A stretch of 64,000 bases of DNA, taken from positions 372,001 to 436,000 of the forward strand of contig CAXKVV010000206.1 in assembly GCA_964058805.1 (NCBI GenBank), read 5' to 3'. Position 1 is the stretch's first letter. The number at the start of each line of letters is the position of its first letter. Below, piece by piece: positions 9,584 through 21,160 of the stretch. Both the position numbers and the translations under genes were made by a program. This stretch comes from Schoenoplectus triqueter. Its lineage: Eukaryota > Streptophyta > Magnoliopsida > Poales > Cyperaceae. The notes beneath the pieces are model-generated. The model saw only the letters and a list, made by a program, of their open reading frames with translations, ran no database searches and had not been told where the DNA came from.

Positions 9584-11957
9584 TTTCTATTTGCGTTTTC
9601 ATTTCTTCTCTATTTTTCATACTTCCACTTTCTATTTTCATTTCCTCACGCCTCACACCATCACACGCACTCGTGAGCGCGCTCTCTCTATCTTTTTTTT
9701 TTCTTTTTTAACATTTTATTATTCAACCCCGAGATTTTTTTTTAATTTTATGGAAACATTCAAACATAATGATACAGTGCCCGTAATGCTCCCTCTATTT
9801 CTCCACTTCCACTGACGCCCGGGACACACATTTATGCTTTTTGGGGGCTCTTTTATGTTTTATCAGTAGTAGACGAGGCAGTTTGGGGCCACTCTATATT
9901 TTTCCAACATAAAATAATGACAATTTATCAGAAATCACAAGCCCGTCTTTCTATATTACCTTAATCATATTTTTCCAACAATAAAATATACATATTTTAT
10001 GTACAAAAAAATTCCTAATTATCCAAGATATAATGAAATTCAATTTCTCAATTATTCAAAACTTAAAAATCACAAGTTATACATAGTTTTATTTGTAAAC
10101 ATTTGAAAAAAAGATATCACGTTAAAAAAAATAATTTGCGATTAACAGCTGATTATCGGAAAATTAATGAAGTAAATTATGCGGATGAAAAAAACATTTT
10201 GGCATTTCGGCCATTAATAGCAATGCATTTGCTCTAATCATTTACATATTATGAGTATTCGATGATAAAGGAACGATTCTTTATTGATTTACTCATTTTC
10301 ATTTACTGTACGAAATAATTATATTTTTAAGGTACAAAGAAAGATAGAATTTTATTTGAAGACAACAATAAAATGTATTTAATATCATAATATCAGATTT
10401 GTTTTACTCATAATATTTAGAAAAAAAAATTCTTAAACTCATATTAACATCATTTGAGACGTGAAGAAAAAAATAGCAATATTGTGAGAATTTAATTTAT
10501 CATTTTAATACTTTTACATATATATGAATATTTATAGTACGTTGAAAATAAACATGAAAATAGTTACGAAGTTCTTTGTATTGTGTCGGAAAAATAACTA
10601 TTTGAGATATTATGCGGCTTTGTCAATTCTAAGAATGCTGATGCAGCAAGTCTCAAGCAACACGTGTAAAAATCGGAGTTGTTTATCTGCTAGTGTTGTG
10701 CATACTTCTATGTATTGTACAAAATAATTCACATAAGATAAAAAAAGTCGTGCTCACTCTTCTCGGCTCTTCCGTGACTTCGTCAATTCAATTTATGTTG
10801 ATACAATGAGTCTCAACTCTCAAGCAATATAAAATCCGAGTAATAGAAAATAGTGCACCAAAATTCGTGTAAATTTATAGAAAAAATGTAGTAGTTTAGA
10901 GTTTGATGCCATTTATAAGTTAGCAGTGAGTTGCCTGTAGTGTTAACAAGCTTTGATAAATATGTCTCTGGAGAAGGAAGAGAAGAGAAAGAAGGAAGAA
11001 GATGACTATAATTGACGGAGGTAACAGCAACCGTGAAAGCTTTAAATCAATACAGATGAGACTCTTATTTTAAGTCTCTCACAACTCAGCTGAGAATCTG
11101 ATACACGCTCCGATTATTGAATATAATCGATTTCTCAATAATTTTCTTTTCATTCTTTTGTAATCAGAGAGCACATCTGATGTAGAACAAATGTTGATTG
11201 ATAATGATGTTTGATTAATTCCTCTTTTGAATTTCCAGGTAGGAACCGGCGACAATCCTTGCAATTGTATCAAATTCGTTCAGCTCTGTGGCTATTCTCG
11301 TCTGTTTATTGCGTGTCCGCTCTTGTCCGAGGTCAGGGGTGTTACAACAGCCAGATAGCCTGACAGCAAACCAGAGCACAGAAAAGGATATATAATTGTG
11401 TGCAGCGACCTTGCAACAAGAAAATAAGAGAAGATGTGAAGAACAAAAATGTGGGTCACGAATAAAGCCTACACATTTTGAACTTTTACATTAGTAGGGC
11501 AGGATAGTTTTGGCTCATTGACAGCCTATTCAAAGCTTTGCACAACCCATACTATATCATCAGTCCACCCACATTTTATTCTTCGGTTCTCCACTAACTA
11601 GCACTAACAAACACATAAAAAGTGCAACAGACTGAAATATATAGTAACACTACAGCACGGTAGAGCAACCAGACTGCCAAAGATAGTCCAAAAGAAGCCA
11701 CCGGAATTGTAAACATGTAAGATGTTACCTATAAAACAAGAACAAAAAGAATCCATCAATTTATCATTTTTGACATAATAGATTCTTCTATTTAGCAAAT
11801 ACCTTAGTATACTGAAACCTTCCCAAAAAAAAAACTGCCAAAGCATTACTACATACCAAGACATTTTTTTCATCTGGTAATTTTTTTGTACTAGCAAGTC
11901 AGGTCAGGTATTTGGACAAGGGCTGAGTAGCAATAATTTACCACATCACTCATGATG
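9584..11957. other. Intergenic DNA downstream of the first paralogue
   Basis: No convincing gene is seen. The stretch holds an imperfect local duplication (tttgtcaattc...caagtctcaagcaa near 10620 and cttcgtcaattc...gagtctcaactctcaagcaa near 10780). Around 10940-11350 there is text that on the minus strand starts TGTAACACCCCTGACC and ends near GTTAACA, as an LTR would. I found no target duplication, so I do not call it a solo LTR. An AATAAA on the minus strand at 11958-11963 could serve the gene beginning at 17344. Confidence 0.4.
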
Positions 11958-12013
11958 TTTATTTATAATAGTAGAAGCGAGAAATCCCTGGCATGACAAA
12001 TACTATATCTAAC

Positions 12014-15000
12014 CTATCTGTCGCCCCAAAAGCTTAATGGTGGGCCTGATTGGTTGGGTTGGTGCTGCTGGGCCGAAAACATGTTTTGCATGTGTGCTAT
12101 AGTGTTTCTCATCCTTTCCATCTCCTCTTCCATCTCCTTATGTCGCTTTTCCATTGCATCAATCTTCTCTCTCAACGGCTTTGCCTCCTCATCAGCTAGT
12201 CGTCTTGCCTCAGCCACAATCCTCTCTTTCTCTTCATTGCTTGGTCCTCCTGAGCTCCATGAGTAAGGTTTGTCGGGAAGAAGGCCATAGGTAAGCGTAC
12301 AGCTTCCTTTGTTTTTTCCAAGTACTTTGGCCAATATGTCGTTTCGGGGATTTGTATTTTTTGATGGCTCTTCCTCCTTGAGCTCCTCTCGCAATCTTGC
12401 CTGTTCATATGGGAATATTTGTAAATCACAATTAAACATAGTCTAACTTTCTTTTTTTCTATTCCTCCTGCCACTTTTGTCAGGTAAATTGATGAAATGA
12501 AGCAATGCTTGCAAAAGACCACATTTAATAATATAATATTATCATTAAGCAAAGTTTCTCGTCCTTGGAGTTGTAAAATTATGATGCTCCTTCGCAGTTG
12601 GGAGAACTTTTTATTTATATAAGAACCATAGGGGTTGTCAGTTGCAAGAAAAATATGACAGCACAATTAAGAATTAACAAAAAGAAACAAAAGAACCAGT
12701 AAGTTCACTCTTTTACTTCATGGGGGAACAGGAAGAGAATAAAAGACATACAATTATTTGAGCAGATTCTTCATTGACAGGTGTGCCATCTTTGCGGGTA
12801 CGGGTCAAAATGAACATCTCAGCCCGACTAGGCTCTTGCTTGTTGGGATTTCTCAATCTCTTAAAGAAAAAAAATGTAGATAATTATGAATAGTTTATTG
12901 CAAACCTAGAACTAGACTCCACAAAACCAAATCAAGGAAAATAAATTTACCTCCTCTTCACGAAGCCGAGCATAACTCTTTGTGCCTAAAGTATGCATAG
13001 CCTTTACTTTCTTTCGGCTTTCCCTACCATTAGCACTTCGTTTCTGCATTGTTAGGAAAAAGTTATTAAGTAGTTACCGAGGTTCTGATGTCTATATTCA
13101 TTATTCAAAGGTACAAGAAGGAAATTGAAAAAAAAGAAGTTCAACCAGTCCTAAACTTTCAAGATGCATGCATGCTTCCAGAAAAAAAGATAACAATGGA
13201 ACCTTCGGGAACAACTGAAATTTTATCTCATCATATTTCTATGATATGTTTCATCATCACAACATGATCTTCTTCGTAACCCCAAAAACATGAAGACACA
13301 AAACCTCTAATTGGAATGGTAGACCTCTTATGAAAAAAGAAGAAGAATATTTCTCCATGCTTTGCCTGACACAGGAGAACTAATGAGGCAATAAATTCAG
13401 TCAAGGGTGAGTTCAAGAGGAAAAAGTCACATATAAAAATCATGGAAGGGCAGGTATTGTACCTTCTCACCTTCCCATTACAAATCATCCCAAAGTCGCA
13501 GGAGTAGGTATCGTGATCATGTAAATACAATTCCAAATCATCTTTATTCTGTTGTATTCTATTTAATTGAAATCAAATGAACTCTTCGAGGATTTGTTTC
13601 GATCAAAGGTACAACTAGTCAACTACAGTTATGGGATTCCTTAAACGTGAAGAAGGAAAAAAAAACTCCTGCTTTTTAAATTAAATCACAATATATAAAG
13701 TTAAATACCTGCCCTTCTTCTGAGTTCCAGAAATGAACCAAAAATGGCCACTGTTCAGGTATTATCCTTTTATCAATATCGGCCAAGCGAGCCTCATCAT
13801 TGTCATGAATGTCATAGTGTTGTCGCTTTAGAACTGATTTCCAATTGCTCCAAATTCTTCCTGTTGCTTTAACTATATACTTCTTCCGAACATGCTCCAT
13901 CTTGAACTTCGACTAAATTATCAAATAAAAAAAAAACATGTCAGCTTGTAATTAAAACCATAACGGTATTCAGTACAAAAAATATGACCAGACAAGATCA
14001 TAACATCTCAAAAGTCTTCCAATAGTGACTTCACAACTGAACCAAGTTTCTAGGGAGCACATATTTTGGTCACCATAATTTGTATTATAAAAGATCCTTT
14101 TAGAATGTTTACAGATGCATAAAATAAACCTTTGATAAAAGTTAGTAGTTTGAGGCAAAGTTACCATATTACATTAGCAGCCACTAGCAAAATACAATTA
14201 GTTAAATTATGAATGCTTGACAAAAAGGTTATACCTTCACAATAAACCAGATGGTGTCCTTGTATTCTGTTGGCATAGACCTCCAGTCACTGAAGTTCAA
14301 AGGCGTTAATTTACCATCTCTAGCAATAGTGCCCAAAAAGTTTTTCAAAGTGGAAGATTCTTTTCCAATAGGTTGCCCCAGATGATTAAACTCCAATTCA
14401 ATTGGATCATTGTCAGGCCGATTCCATATTTCAAGGCATCTTGTTGGGCCCCGGTGTTTGGATTCCCTAACCTTCCTATAAGATCCTGTTAAGATAAATT
14501 TCATTAAGAGGAAAAAAATGCAATGGTCCAATCTTATGACAAAAAGAAACTCTATAATGTATACCAATTGCTTCCTGAGCTCGCGATAAGGCTTTTGACA
14601 CTGCCAGACTAGACTCATTTTCATCCAACTCATTGTTGCTCGAGTTGCCACTGAAGTCTGGCTCAGCCCTGTATGTCTTGTCCTCCTCATCATCACTAAA
14701 TGTTTCATCTGGGACCATGTCTGCAGCCTGATTGGGGTCTGAGTCTGGTTCGAGTTGCAGGTCTGCACTTGGGTTAGAGTGCAGCTCAACATGTTGTCCA
14801 GGTGAATCGGCAAAAAGTTGCCTGATGTCCATGGGAAACAGCTCATTGTAATGCCTCGCAATATCTCGAGGATCGAGTTGATTTTCAGTATGATCAGTTC
14901 GACACAACAAACTCCGACTTGGTTGACTTTCAGCAGGAGAAAATACAACCTCCTTTTGTTTTTTCTGTTTATTGTTTGAGTTGTGTTTGATTGTGTTGGA

Positions 15001-17344
15001 TACTACAGGGCTTTTGGCAAGGCGCTTGCTGCGTCTGAGAGAGGGTTCGACCTCATCAAGGCAAGGAGGTGCTGTAGTATCTGCAAGCCTTGCTTGTTTC
15101 TTGCCTCTTTTACTTCGACTTGATATGGACCCTCTTGTTGGAGGGGTAAGAGCTGCATCAGCTTCTACCTAATGGACGGACAGATGAAAAATATATAATC
15201 GATAATGTTACATGGATGTATGTGCATTACAAGAAAGTAAGCAACAAAGTAACAAATTAACATTTTAAGATTGTACAAAACAATCCTTAGAAAGAGAAAT
15301 ATATACTGACCTGCTCCACGTTGACAGAATTTGGACCAGGTTCCTTTAAGGGAGTTGGAGTATCATTCTATCAAGTTGAACAAAAAAGAAAAGAAGAGGA
15401 AATACTTTAGAAAATGAAGCAACATTCATCCAAATTTAAAGAACGAAGTAGCTCAATATGGAGCTATTTAAAATTTTCCAGTGTCATATATATTTTAAGT
15501 CACCACACGGGAAGCATAAGTAATGAAAGTACTTGCTCAGCTTCAGCATCAACATATGTCAAGGGAAGTGTCCTTGAGGGACTTCTTGCATTGCTCTGCT
15601 CAAAAAAAGGAGAAAACATGAGACATTCTTGTGTTAAAATTTAAAAATGAACAGAGATTATAGCACCAGATACAGGAACAGCTGATCAGGTATCAACCAG
15701 TCCATAATCCATAAAAAATGAAATGCAATAACTGCCAAAGTGTTTTGCATTCCAATTAAAGCCAATTTCACCTTTTGTCTTTAAGTAGATTCTGGGTTTG
15801 GAGAAAGAACATGGTCAAGACTGAAGAACGTGATGAAGATTAAAGGCCGAGCTGCAAATTGATGAGTTTACATCTCTGTTTGATGACAATTTGTTAATTA
15901 TGGATGTTTAGTTTTATTTAGAGATGTTTCAGTTTGTTTTTTTATGATACTGGTAAAACTTTATGTCTTTGGAGGTCATTTTGAACTGGAATTAGTGTTT
16001 TTTAGGAAACCCTAGGGTATTAGTGTTTTTATGATACTGGTACCCAATACCCATTATATCTTGTATTTTAATGAAACGGATGGTATCTACCACTTTTCCA
16101 ATAATAAAAAAAACTAGGGTATTTCAACTCCCATTTAAAGGTTGCATCGGATGGTATTTATCTACCAGAATTAGGTTGACAAAACATCTTGGATATGTAG
16201 GGTATCAGCTTGAACTATGTAAAGGACAAAAAAAAAGTAGATCATCTCACAAAAGCAAATTCAAACTAACAAAGGATCTTACATTATTAACATTAAACGA
16301 GGACACAGGCTCCCTTGATAAAGTTCTTTGATTCTGCCATCAAAGAAATAAACAAAATGCCACAAACCATGCATAAGACTTGGTGATATAGAAATTACTC
16401 CTGATGTTCAAGGTTTCCATAGCTAAGATTCTTGAAGCAGCAAAAGGTAGCACTTAATCAAAGTACAAGTGATTTTTTTGTCATCCATGAAGCTACCAAG
16501 TTCTGGAAAAAATCTTATATTTCCAAAAGCTAAATTGCATTAATGAAAAAAAGAAAATATACTTATCAACAAAGCCAAACCTTCTCAACATAAACAGTAG
16601 AGGCCACAGGAGCCGTTGTTGAGCGAGTGATTGTGTCATTCTGTCGTAATAAACCAATAAAGAGAAGCAGTACTGGTATAAGTTTTTTTTTTGCATTAGC
16701 ACACAACTCGAGGACAAAAGATAATTAATCAAATATTTAACTCTTGCGCATCCATTGCATATGAAGTCAGATACATTGCCATTAAAACAATTGGCTTTCC
16801 CTCAGGACAACTGTGTTTGCATTTTATTTTCCAAATAACCAACCAACTAATAACCCAACTAACCAAATTCGGGATGATCATCAAACATAAACCTGAATAA
16901 GTATCATACCGGCATGTGTGACTCAACTTCCAAAGGTCGGGGCAACCTCACAGCAGCAGGCGCAACAGCAGTTATCTCACCTGCAGACGACGCCGCAGAA
17001 GACCTTGCAAGATACCCCTTCAACCTCTCACTATCCACTGCCAATTCGGCCCCACATTTTGGACAGGAAAACCTCGACAACCCATGAGGTACATTGAGTA
17101 ATGCACCACAGCAAGCGCACGGCAGCTGAGTCTTGCCCGAATCAATACCCCTTGGCAGGGGCAACGCCTTACGCTTGCGTGGAAGTAGCTCGGGGGGGAG
17201 AGCTTGAGGCGTCTCACAATCGGGGCAGATAAACTCGGTCAGACCCGGTTCGACTTCTAGGGTTTCGTCGCATCCAGCGCAACGGACTTCAATGGTCGGT
17301 GGAGGAAAAGGCGGGTGCGGTGGCTGTGAGGCCAAGGTGGCCAT
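12014..17344 (-). CDS. Domesticated plant transposase-like protein with zinc-ribbon N-terminus, paralogue A (770 aa, 11 exons)
   Basis: Exons read by hand: 17344-16910, 16640-16581, 16333-16283, 15595-15533, 15367-15311, 15168-14565, 14485-14235, 13912-13709, 13043-12951, 12859-12752, 12400-12014. All introns are GT..AG and the frame stays open to TAG. Residues 1-145 hold two CxxC-x14-CxxC motifs (C22/C25/C40/C43 and C76/C79/C94/C97), like small plant zinc ribbons. Exons 2-5 are mini-exons of 20, 17, 21 and 19 codons. A basic patch ([10 protein letters not shown]) and an acidic region follow. Residues about 425-642 match the plant transposase family PF03004 in style: [35 protein letters not shown] and FWNSEEGQ. 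Residues about 697-752 form a charged coiled coil (EKRHKEMEEEMERM). The start is supported by the same MAT.ASQPP opening in the paralogue at 39281. Intron 6 (79 nt, phase 1) is absent from the paralogue. The role is unknown; a nuclear, DNA-associated function is inferred. No terminal inverted repeats of a transposon were seen around it. Confidence 0.82.
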
Positions 17345-18068
17345 GGATTTGAGAGGGAAAGGCCGAGGCTGGGTTAGGTTAGTGACAAATTATATGGAGT
17401 CCAGTCAGAGGAGAAAGTGTTGGGAAATGGGAATGGCACTTTGTTGCGAGATCCCTGCAACAAAAGGGAAAGGTACTGCGACTGGTCACAAAGTTTGTTG
17501 CGAGACCCCTGCAACTTTTGCATCGTTCGCAGTGTTGTATTAGTTGTATTCTCTTTTTGGAAAGTTAATTGATCTGTTCTTGCGGGATTATAATTTATTA
17601 ATATGAGAGATCAGAAGGTAATTTTTCTTTTTTGAGGTTTTGAGGTCTGAGGTGAGTAAGCGTTCATTTTAATTTTTAGGAATTAGAAAAAGTAGCTATG
17701 GAAAACATTTATTCCATGTGTTTAAAGAATATAAAGATACTAATTAATATAAAAAAATTTAGAACCTTTTTATAATCTTTATCATTGTCGGACTCAGAAA
17801 TATCAGTCTTGCAACAATGCTCTATTCCACTCCAGAAGCCTGTCCAAAATTGTAATAAATACGGTATAGATCTGAACAATGCCGTACTCAGAATTTTGAA
17901 TCAGGTCTTATATATAATTTTTAATGAAAGAGTAGGGATGTCAGAGGCGAGTCGCTAACGCTGTGTTTCCGAGATGGAGACGGGGTTAATGAGTGGAGTG
18001 GAAACACGGAGCGAATTTTCACTTGCTCCCGAGTTTATTTTTCACAGGGTGCAAAGAGGTTAAAGTGG
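17345..18068. other. 5' flank of paralogue A
   Basis: This is presumed promoter and upstream DNA for the minus-strand gene starting at 17344. A TATA-like CATATAATTT on the minus strand lies near 17387-17396, rather close to the start codon. A short duplicated phrase, gttgcgagaYccctgcaac, occurs near 17444 and 17498. No other gene is seen. Confidence 0.4.
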
Positions 18069-18076
18069 GTTAGAGG

Positions 18077-18620
18077 TAGGGCTCCAAGAAATATTTCTAA
18101 GTTCGTAGTTTGTTCGTGTTCGATTCGAAAAAGGTTCGAAAAAAGTTCGTTCGATTTTAATTCGAAATTAATTTCAAATCAAACTGATTCGATTTGAAAT
18201 TATATCGAATCAAACTCAAATCATGGTGAATTCATTCGAAATGTGTTCGCGAACTATTTTTGTTTGAATTTGTATTATTTATTTGATTGTTTGAGACTTT
18301 GAGTAGTATGAATTTATATGAAATTTATTAATTTTTGTTGAATAAACTTTTAGTTTTGTATGAATTTGTATTAAATTGATATTTTTTATATTTGATTCTG
18401 TTATTTTGATATGAATTGTGGAATTTGTTCATCTAATAATTATATTTCGAACTATTAACGAATCGAACCGAACACTTTGAACTTTTAACGAATTGAATTT
18501 CGAACTATGATTTGAGTTTGAAACTGTTTATATATTTCGAATCAAACTAGTTCGAAATAAATTTCAAATCAAACTCGAACACACATTAGTTCGTTCGTAT
18601 TTGATTCGTTTGCTGCCCTA
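18077..18620. mobile_element. Non-autonomous hAT element (TAGGGC ends)
   Basis: The left end is TAGGGCTCCAAG and the right end is the reverse complement of TAGGGCAGCAAACG. The flanking 8-mers are GTTAGAGG (18069-18076) and ATTAGAGG (18621-18628), a 7/8 match. The interior is full of ttcgaa, gaattcg and ttcgttcg words. No ORF is present. Surrounding text (gctgtgtttccgagatgg on the left, ccattataattcgggagcacacc on the right) may be the arms of an older element that this one entered. Confidence 0.7.
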
Positions 18621-18628
18621 ATTAGAGG

Positions 18629-19239
18629 GGAGACTTCTATATATTTTTCATAGATTCATTTACCCCAATTTGAAGGTTAGAAAATTTAACCAACCACTAC
18701 TTTCCATTCTATAACCCTCCATTCCATCCCTTTCCATTATAATTCGGGAGCACACCTAAGTCGGAGCATCATGATAGACGCGTACGGAAGTCTGACGTGC
18801 AGCGAAGTGACGACGTGACTCGGAGCAGGACGAGTCGACGAGTCAGAGCATCGACGACACAACTTGAAGCAGTGAGTTGGATTCGCAAGTTATATTGAAG
18901 AGACACGTCGTGAGGTCGTGAAGAGACAAGTCAGAGTCGCGAAGTAATCTGTGAGGTTTCTAATTAAAATATATTTACAGTTATTAGTTATTACTTAATC
19001 TTAGTTTTTTTTTCAAATATCAGTGGAGTTTTGGAAACTCAAATCCAAGCAGTAGCTCCGTCCTGAATCTGAATAACATTATATACATACAAAGAGAGAG
19101 TTGGTTATAGTATTATGTATATCATGGATCATTTTTTTATTTTTAAAGTTTAAATAATTAATCTGAACATATAAAATAATTTTCATATGAATGTCTTGAT
19201 ATAGACCAAATTTTATATATTTTTTTAGATTTTTTTTAA
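18629..19239. other. Intergenic, with a GC-rich gagtcg-rich patch
   Basis: No gene is seen. Positions about 18770-18950 are unusually rich in CG and in gagtcg/gacg words (cgacgtgactcggagcagg, cgagtcgacgagtcagagc). The patch has no long ORF and looks like repeat-derived sequence of unknown type. Confidence 0.4.
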
Positions 19240-19672
19240 TCTCCACTCCTTATTAAACATGTATGTGTTCTTATCTTGCAATTGTCTAGATTTTTTGTTG
19301 AATTTTTAGAGCTAATATCACTCATTGGATTGAGTTATTCTAATGTTACTATCTCTATGATCATTTGTGTTGAAGTTAGAATTGTCTCTCAATTTTGTTT
19401 GTTATACGAAATGTTACATAATTTAGGAGTACAATTGCTCTATTTTGTTTTTTTTCTTAGATTGCCATCAATTATGAATTTTAACTTTTCTTAAATGCTG
19501 AATAACTTTCCTCTCAATTTACATTTATTTTGCATTAATTATGTATTCATGATTGAAATTTACATTAATTACTAAATAATCTTTATTTTTATTTCCTTAT
19601 TTTTCATATGAAGATATGAATTTTTATATTTCTGAAAGATATCACTGTAGCAACGCACGGGCAAGATACTAG
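19240..19672 (+). mobile_element. Helitron-like 3' terminal segment, copy 2
   Basis: This is a same-orientation copy of 380-826 and ends in caacgcacgggcaagatactag before T. The copies stay alignable throughout (ttgagttatt..atcatttgtgttgaagttagaatt, ttaggagtacaattgctct, ttttgcattaat.atgtattcatgattgaaattta). They differ by short indels and substitutions. Confidence 0.5.
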
Positions 19673-19684
19673 TATTTTTTAAGA

Positions 19685-19912
19685 AAGTTAGAAATCACTT
19701 GATTTAATTATTATGAGCTATTCAAAAGAGACGATTTTCTAACTATCTTAAAAATAGTAAAATAATTCTAAAAAAATATAAAATTTGGTCTACGTTGAGA
19801 TATTCATATGAATATCATTTTGTACGGTTGGATCGACCATTTAAATTTTGATAGCGAAGAACTGATCCATAGCACGAAGACGATCCATGTTATTCATAGT
19901 ATCATAGTCCAA
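19685..19912. repeat. Half of a fold-back element (right arm only)
   Basis: This stretch is a direct-orientation copy of the right arm at about 20935-21160: attattatgagc.gtt.aaa.gaa..atttt.taactat, then atataaaatttgg and gatcgaccattt, ending near a (TA)n. A matching left arm is not present beside it. It is either a deleted fold-back element or a local duplication of the neighbouring one. Confidence 0.6.
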
Positions 19913-19919
19913 TTCTATA

Positions 19920-21160
19920 TATAGAGTTGAGCTATGGTACCATACATAACATATATTGATTCTGTGCTATATATCATTTCTTTATTTTTAGAATCAAAAT
20001 GGTCGACCTGAACTGTTCAAAAATAATTTTTATATAAATATTTAGTTGTAAATCAAATTTTATAATTTTTTTACTACTTAAAGAAAGATTGAGACTTTGA
20101 AGTTTGAGAACAATTTTTAATGCGGTCAGAGCAGGAAGTAGAAATTTGTGACTTATGTATGGAAATTTATTATTTTTATTTGCTAATTTGTTCCGCAACA
20201 TTAATGCTTTTTCAACTATTGATGAAATTTGTGACTCACTTTATTGATGCCTGCCTATTTCTATTCTATATGAACCCCGCCCTCCCCTTTGTTCCAGAGG
20301 AAGGAACCTTAGAGGGTGTGGTAGCTCCTTATCTAGGGAATGTGGCGGCGCCGCCGCAGCAAGAACCTATTGCGGTTGATGAGCCGCCCGTTGTTTTCAA
20401 CCCAGAAGTATTTACTCATATAGAATATTTACAGAAACGTTTAGAGCAACTACAAAGAAGTTATAGCAAGTACCACATATCTGACTTGCAGGGGCCTTAT
20501 TATTTTTTAGAAATTGATCAACAAATGATAGAAGCACAAGGCCGTGGAGCCGACGAGTTAAACCAATGCATACAAAACATTAGGTTGGAGCTCCACTGCT
20601 TGGAATTGGAGGGGCGCCTTCACCAGCGCCTATATCAAATGCTCTACTCCCATCCAACTTTTCCATCATTCATGTCCAGAACTCCGGATTCTATAAAGGA
20701 GACAATAGCCATATCATGTTATAATGCTAGGTTGCACCCTGATCTCTCTTTTGAAGACAAACTTTCTCTTCGAGATGATATTAGCACTCATCTGGCCTCA
20801 ATATATGTTAATCGTGAGGAAGCTCCTTTTTTTAGAGCGAGGCACCCCAAAATCCAATAAAAAACAAATGATTATTTTTTGGGCTTAAATTGTGCGGCTC
20901 TCGGCTTTTCCTTTTATTTTGAAAGGTTTTTTTAGATAGGTAGAAAATCACTGATTTAATTATTATGAGCCGTTTAAAATGAATAATTTTTTAACTATCT
21001 AAAAAATAGTTCAAAATTTTTAAAAATATAAAATTTAGATATTACTAGATATTTATATGAAAATTATTTTGAATGGTTCAGATCGATCATTTTAATTTTA
21101 AAATGAAAGAAACGATCCACAACACGAAGAACGGTGCTATGCATAGCACAATAGTCGATT
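19920..21160. mobile_element. Fold-back element enclosing an organelle-like ORF
   Basis: The left arm (about 19925-20085) contains catttctttatttttagaatcaaaatggtcga and ctgaactgttcaaaaataatttttatataaatatttagt. The reverse complement of the right arm (about 20935-21160) contains catttcattttaaaattaaaatgatcgat and ctgaaccattcaaaataattttcatataaatatctagt at the matching positions. The outer ends (ctatggtacc... and ...tgctatgcatagcacaatag) resemble the other (TA)n-associated fold-back elements here, which have only a short loop. This one carries about 850 bp of visibly GC-richer cargo between its arms. Confidence 0.6.
20270..20860 (+). CDS. Unrecognised ORF, 196 aa (246 aa if begun at 20120), possible captured organellar sequence
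   Basis: I do not recognise the product. The frame is open from 20120, but the first 50 codons overlap repeat-derived DNA and are hydrophobic, so I place the start at the ATG at 20270, where base composition rises sharply. The protein starts with a proline-rich, acidic segment (MNPALPFVPEEGTLEG). It continues as charged, probably helical sequence (IEYLQKRLEQLQRSY, HCLELEGRLHQRLYQMLY) and ends RARHPKIQ. No membrane segment or catalytic motif is seen in the 196-aa form. The composition contrasts with the AT-rich flanks and resembles plant mitochondrial DNA, so a nuclear copy of a mitochondrial ORF (NUMT) is my leading reading. It lies between the arms of a fold-back element. Expression is unknown. 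An intact frame with no stops suggests recent capture or selection. Confidence 0.5.
   Translation: MNPALPFVPEEGTLEGVVAPYLGNVAAPPQQEPIAVDEPPVVFNPEVFTHIEYLQKRLEQLQRSYSKYHISDLQGPYYFLEIDQQMIEAQGRGADELNQCIQNIRLELHCLELEGRLHQRLYQMLYSHPTFPSFMSRTPDSIKETIAISCYNARLHPDLSFEDKLSLRDDISTHLASIYVNREEAPFFRARHPKIQ

Noticed and set aside
10940..11350. A possible minus-strand solo LTR beginning TGTAACACCCC.
   Set aside because: I could not find matching 5-bp duplications or a convincing second end.
20120..20269. The first 50 codons of the 246-codon frame as a real N-terminal membrane segment.
   Set aside because: This part is AT-rich, adjoins the left fold-back arm, and differs in composition from the rest of the ORF; hydrophobic frames are common in such DNA.
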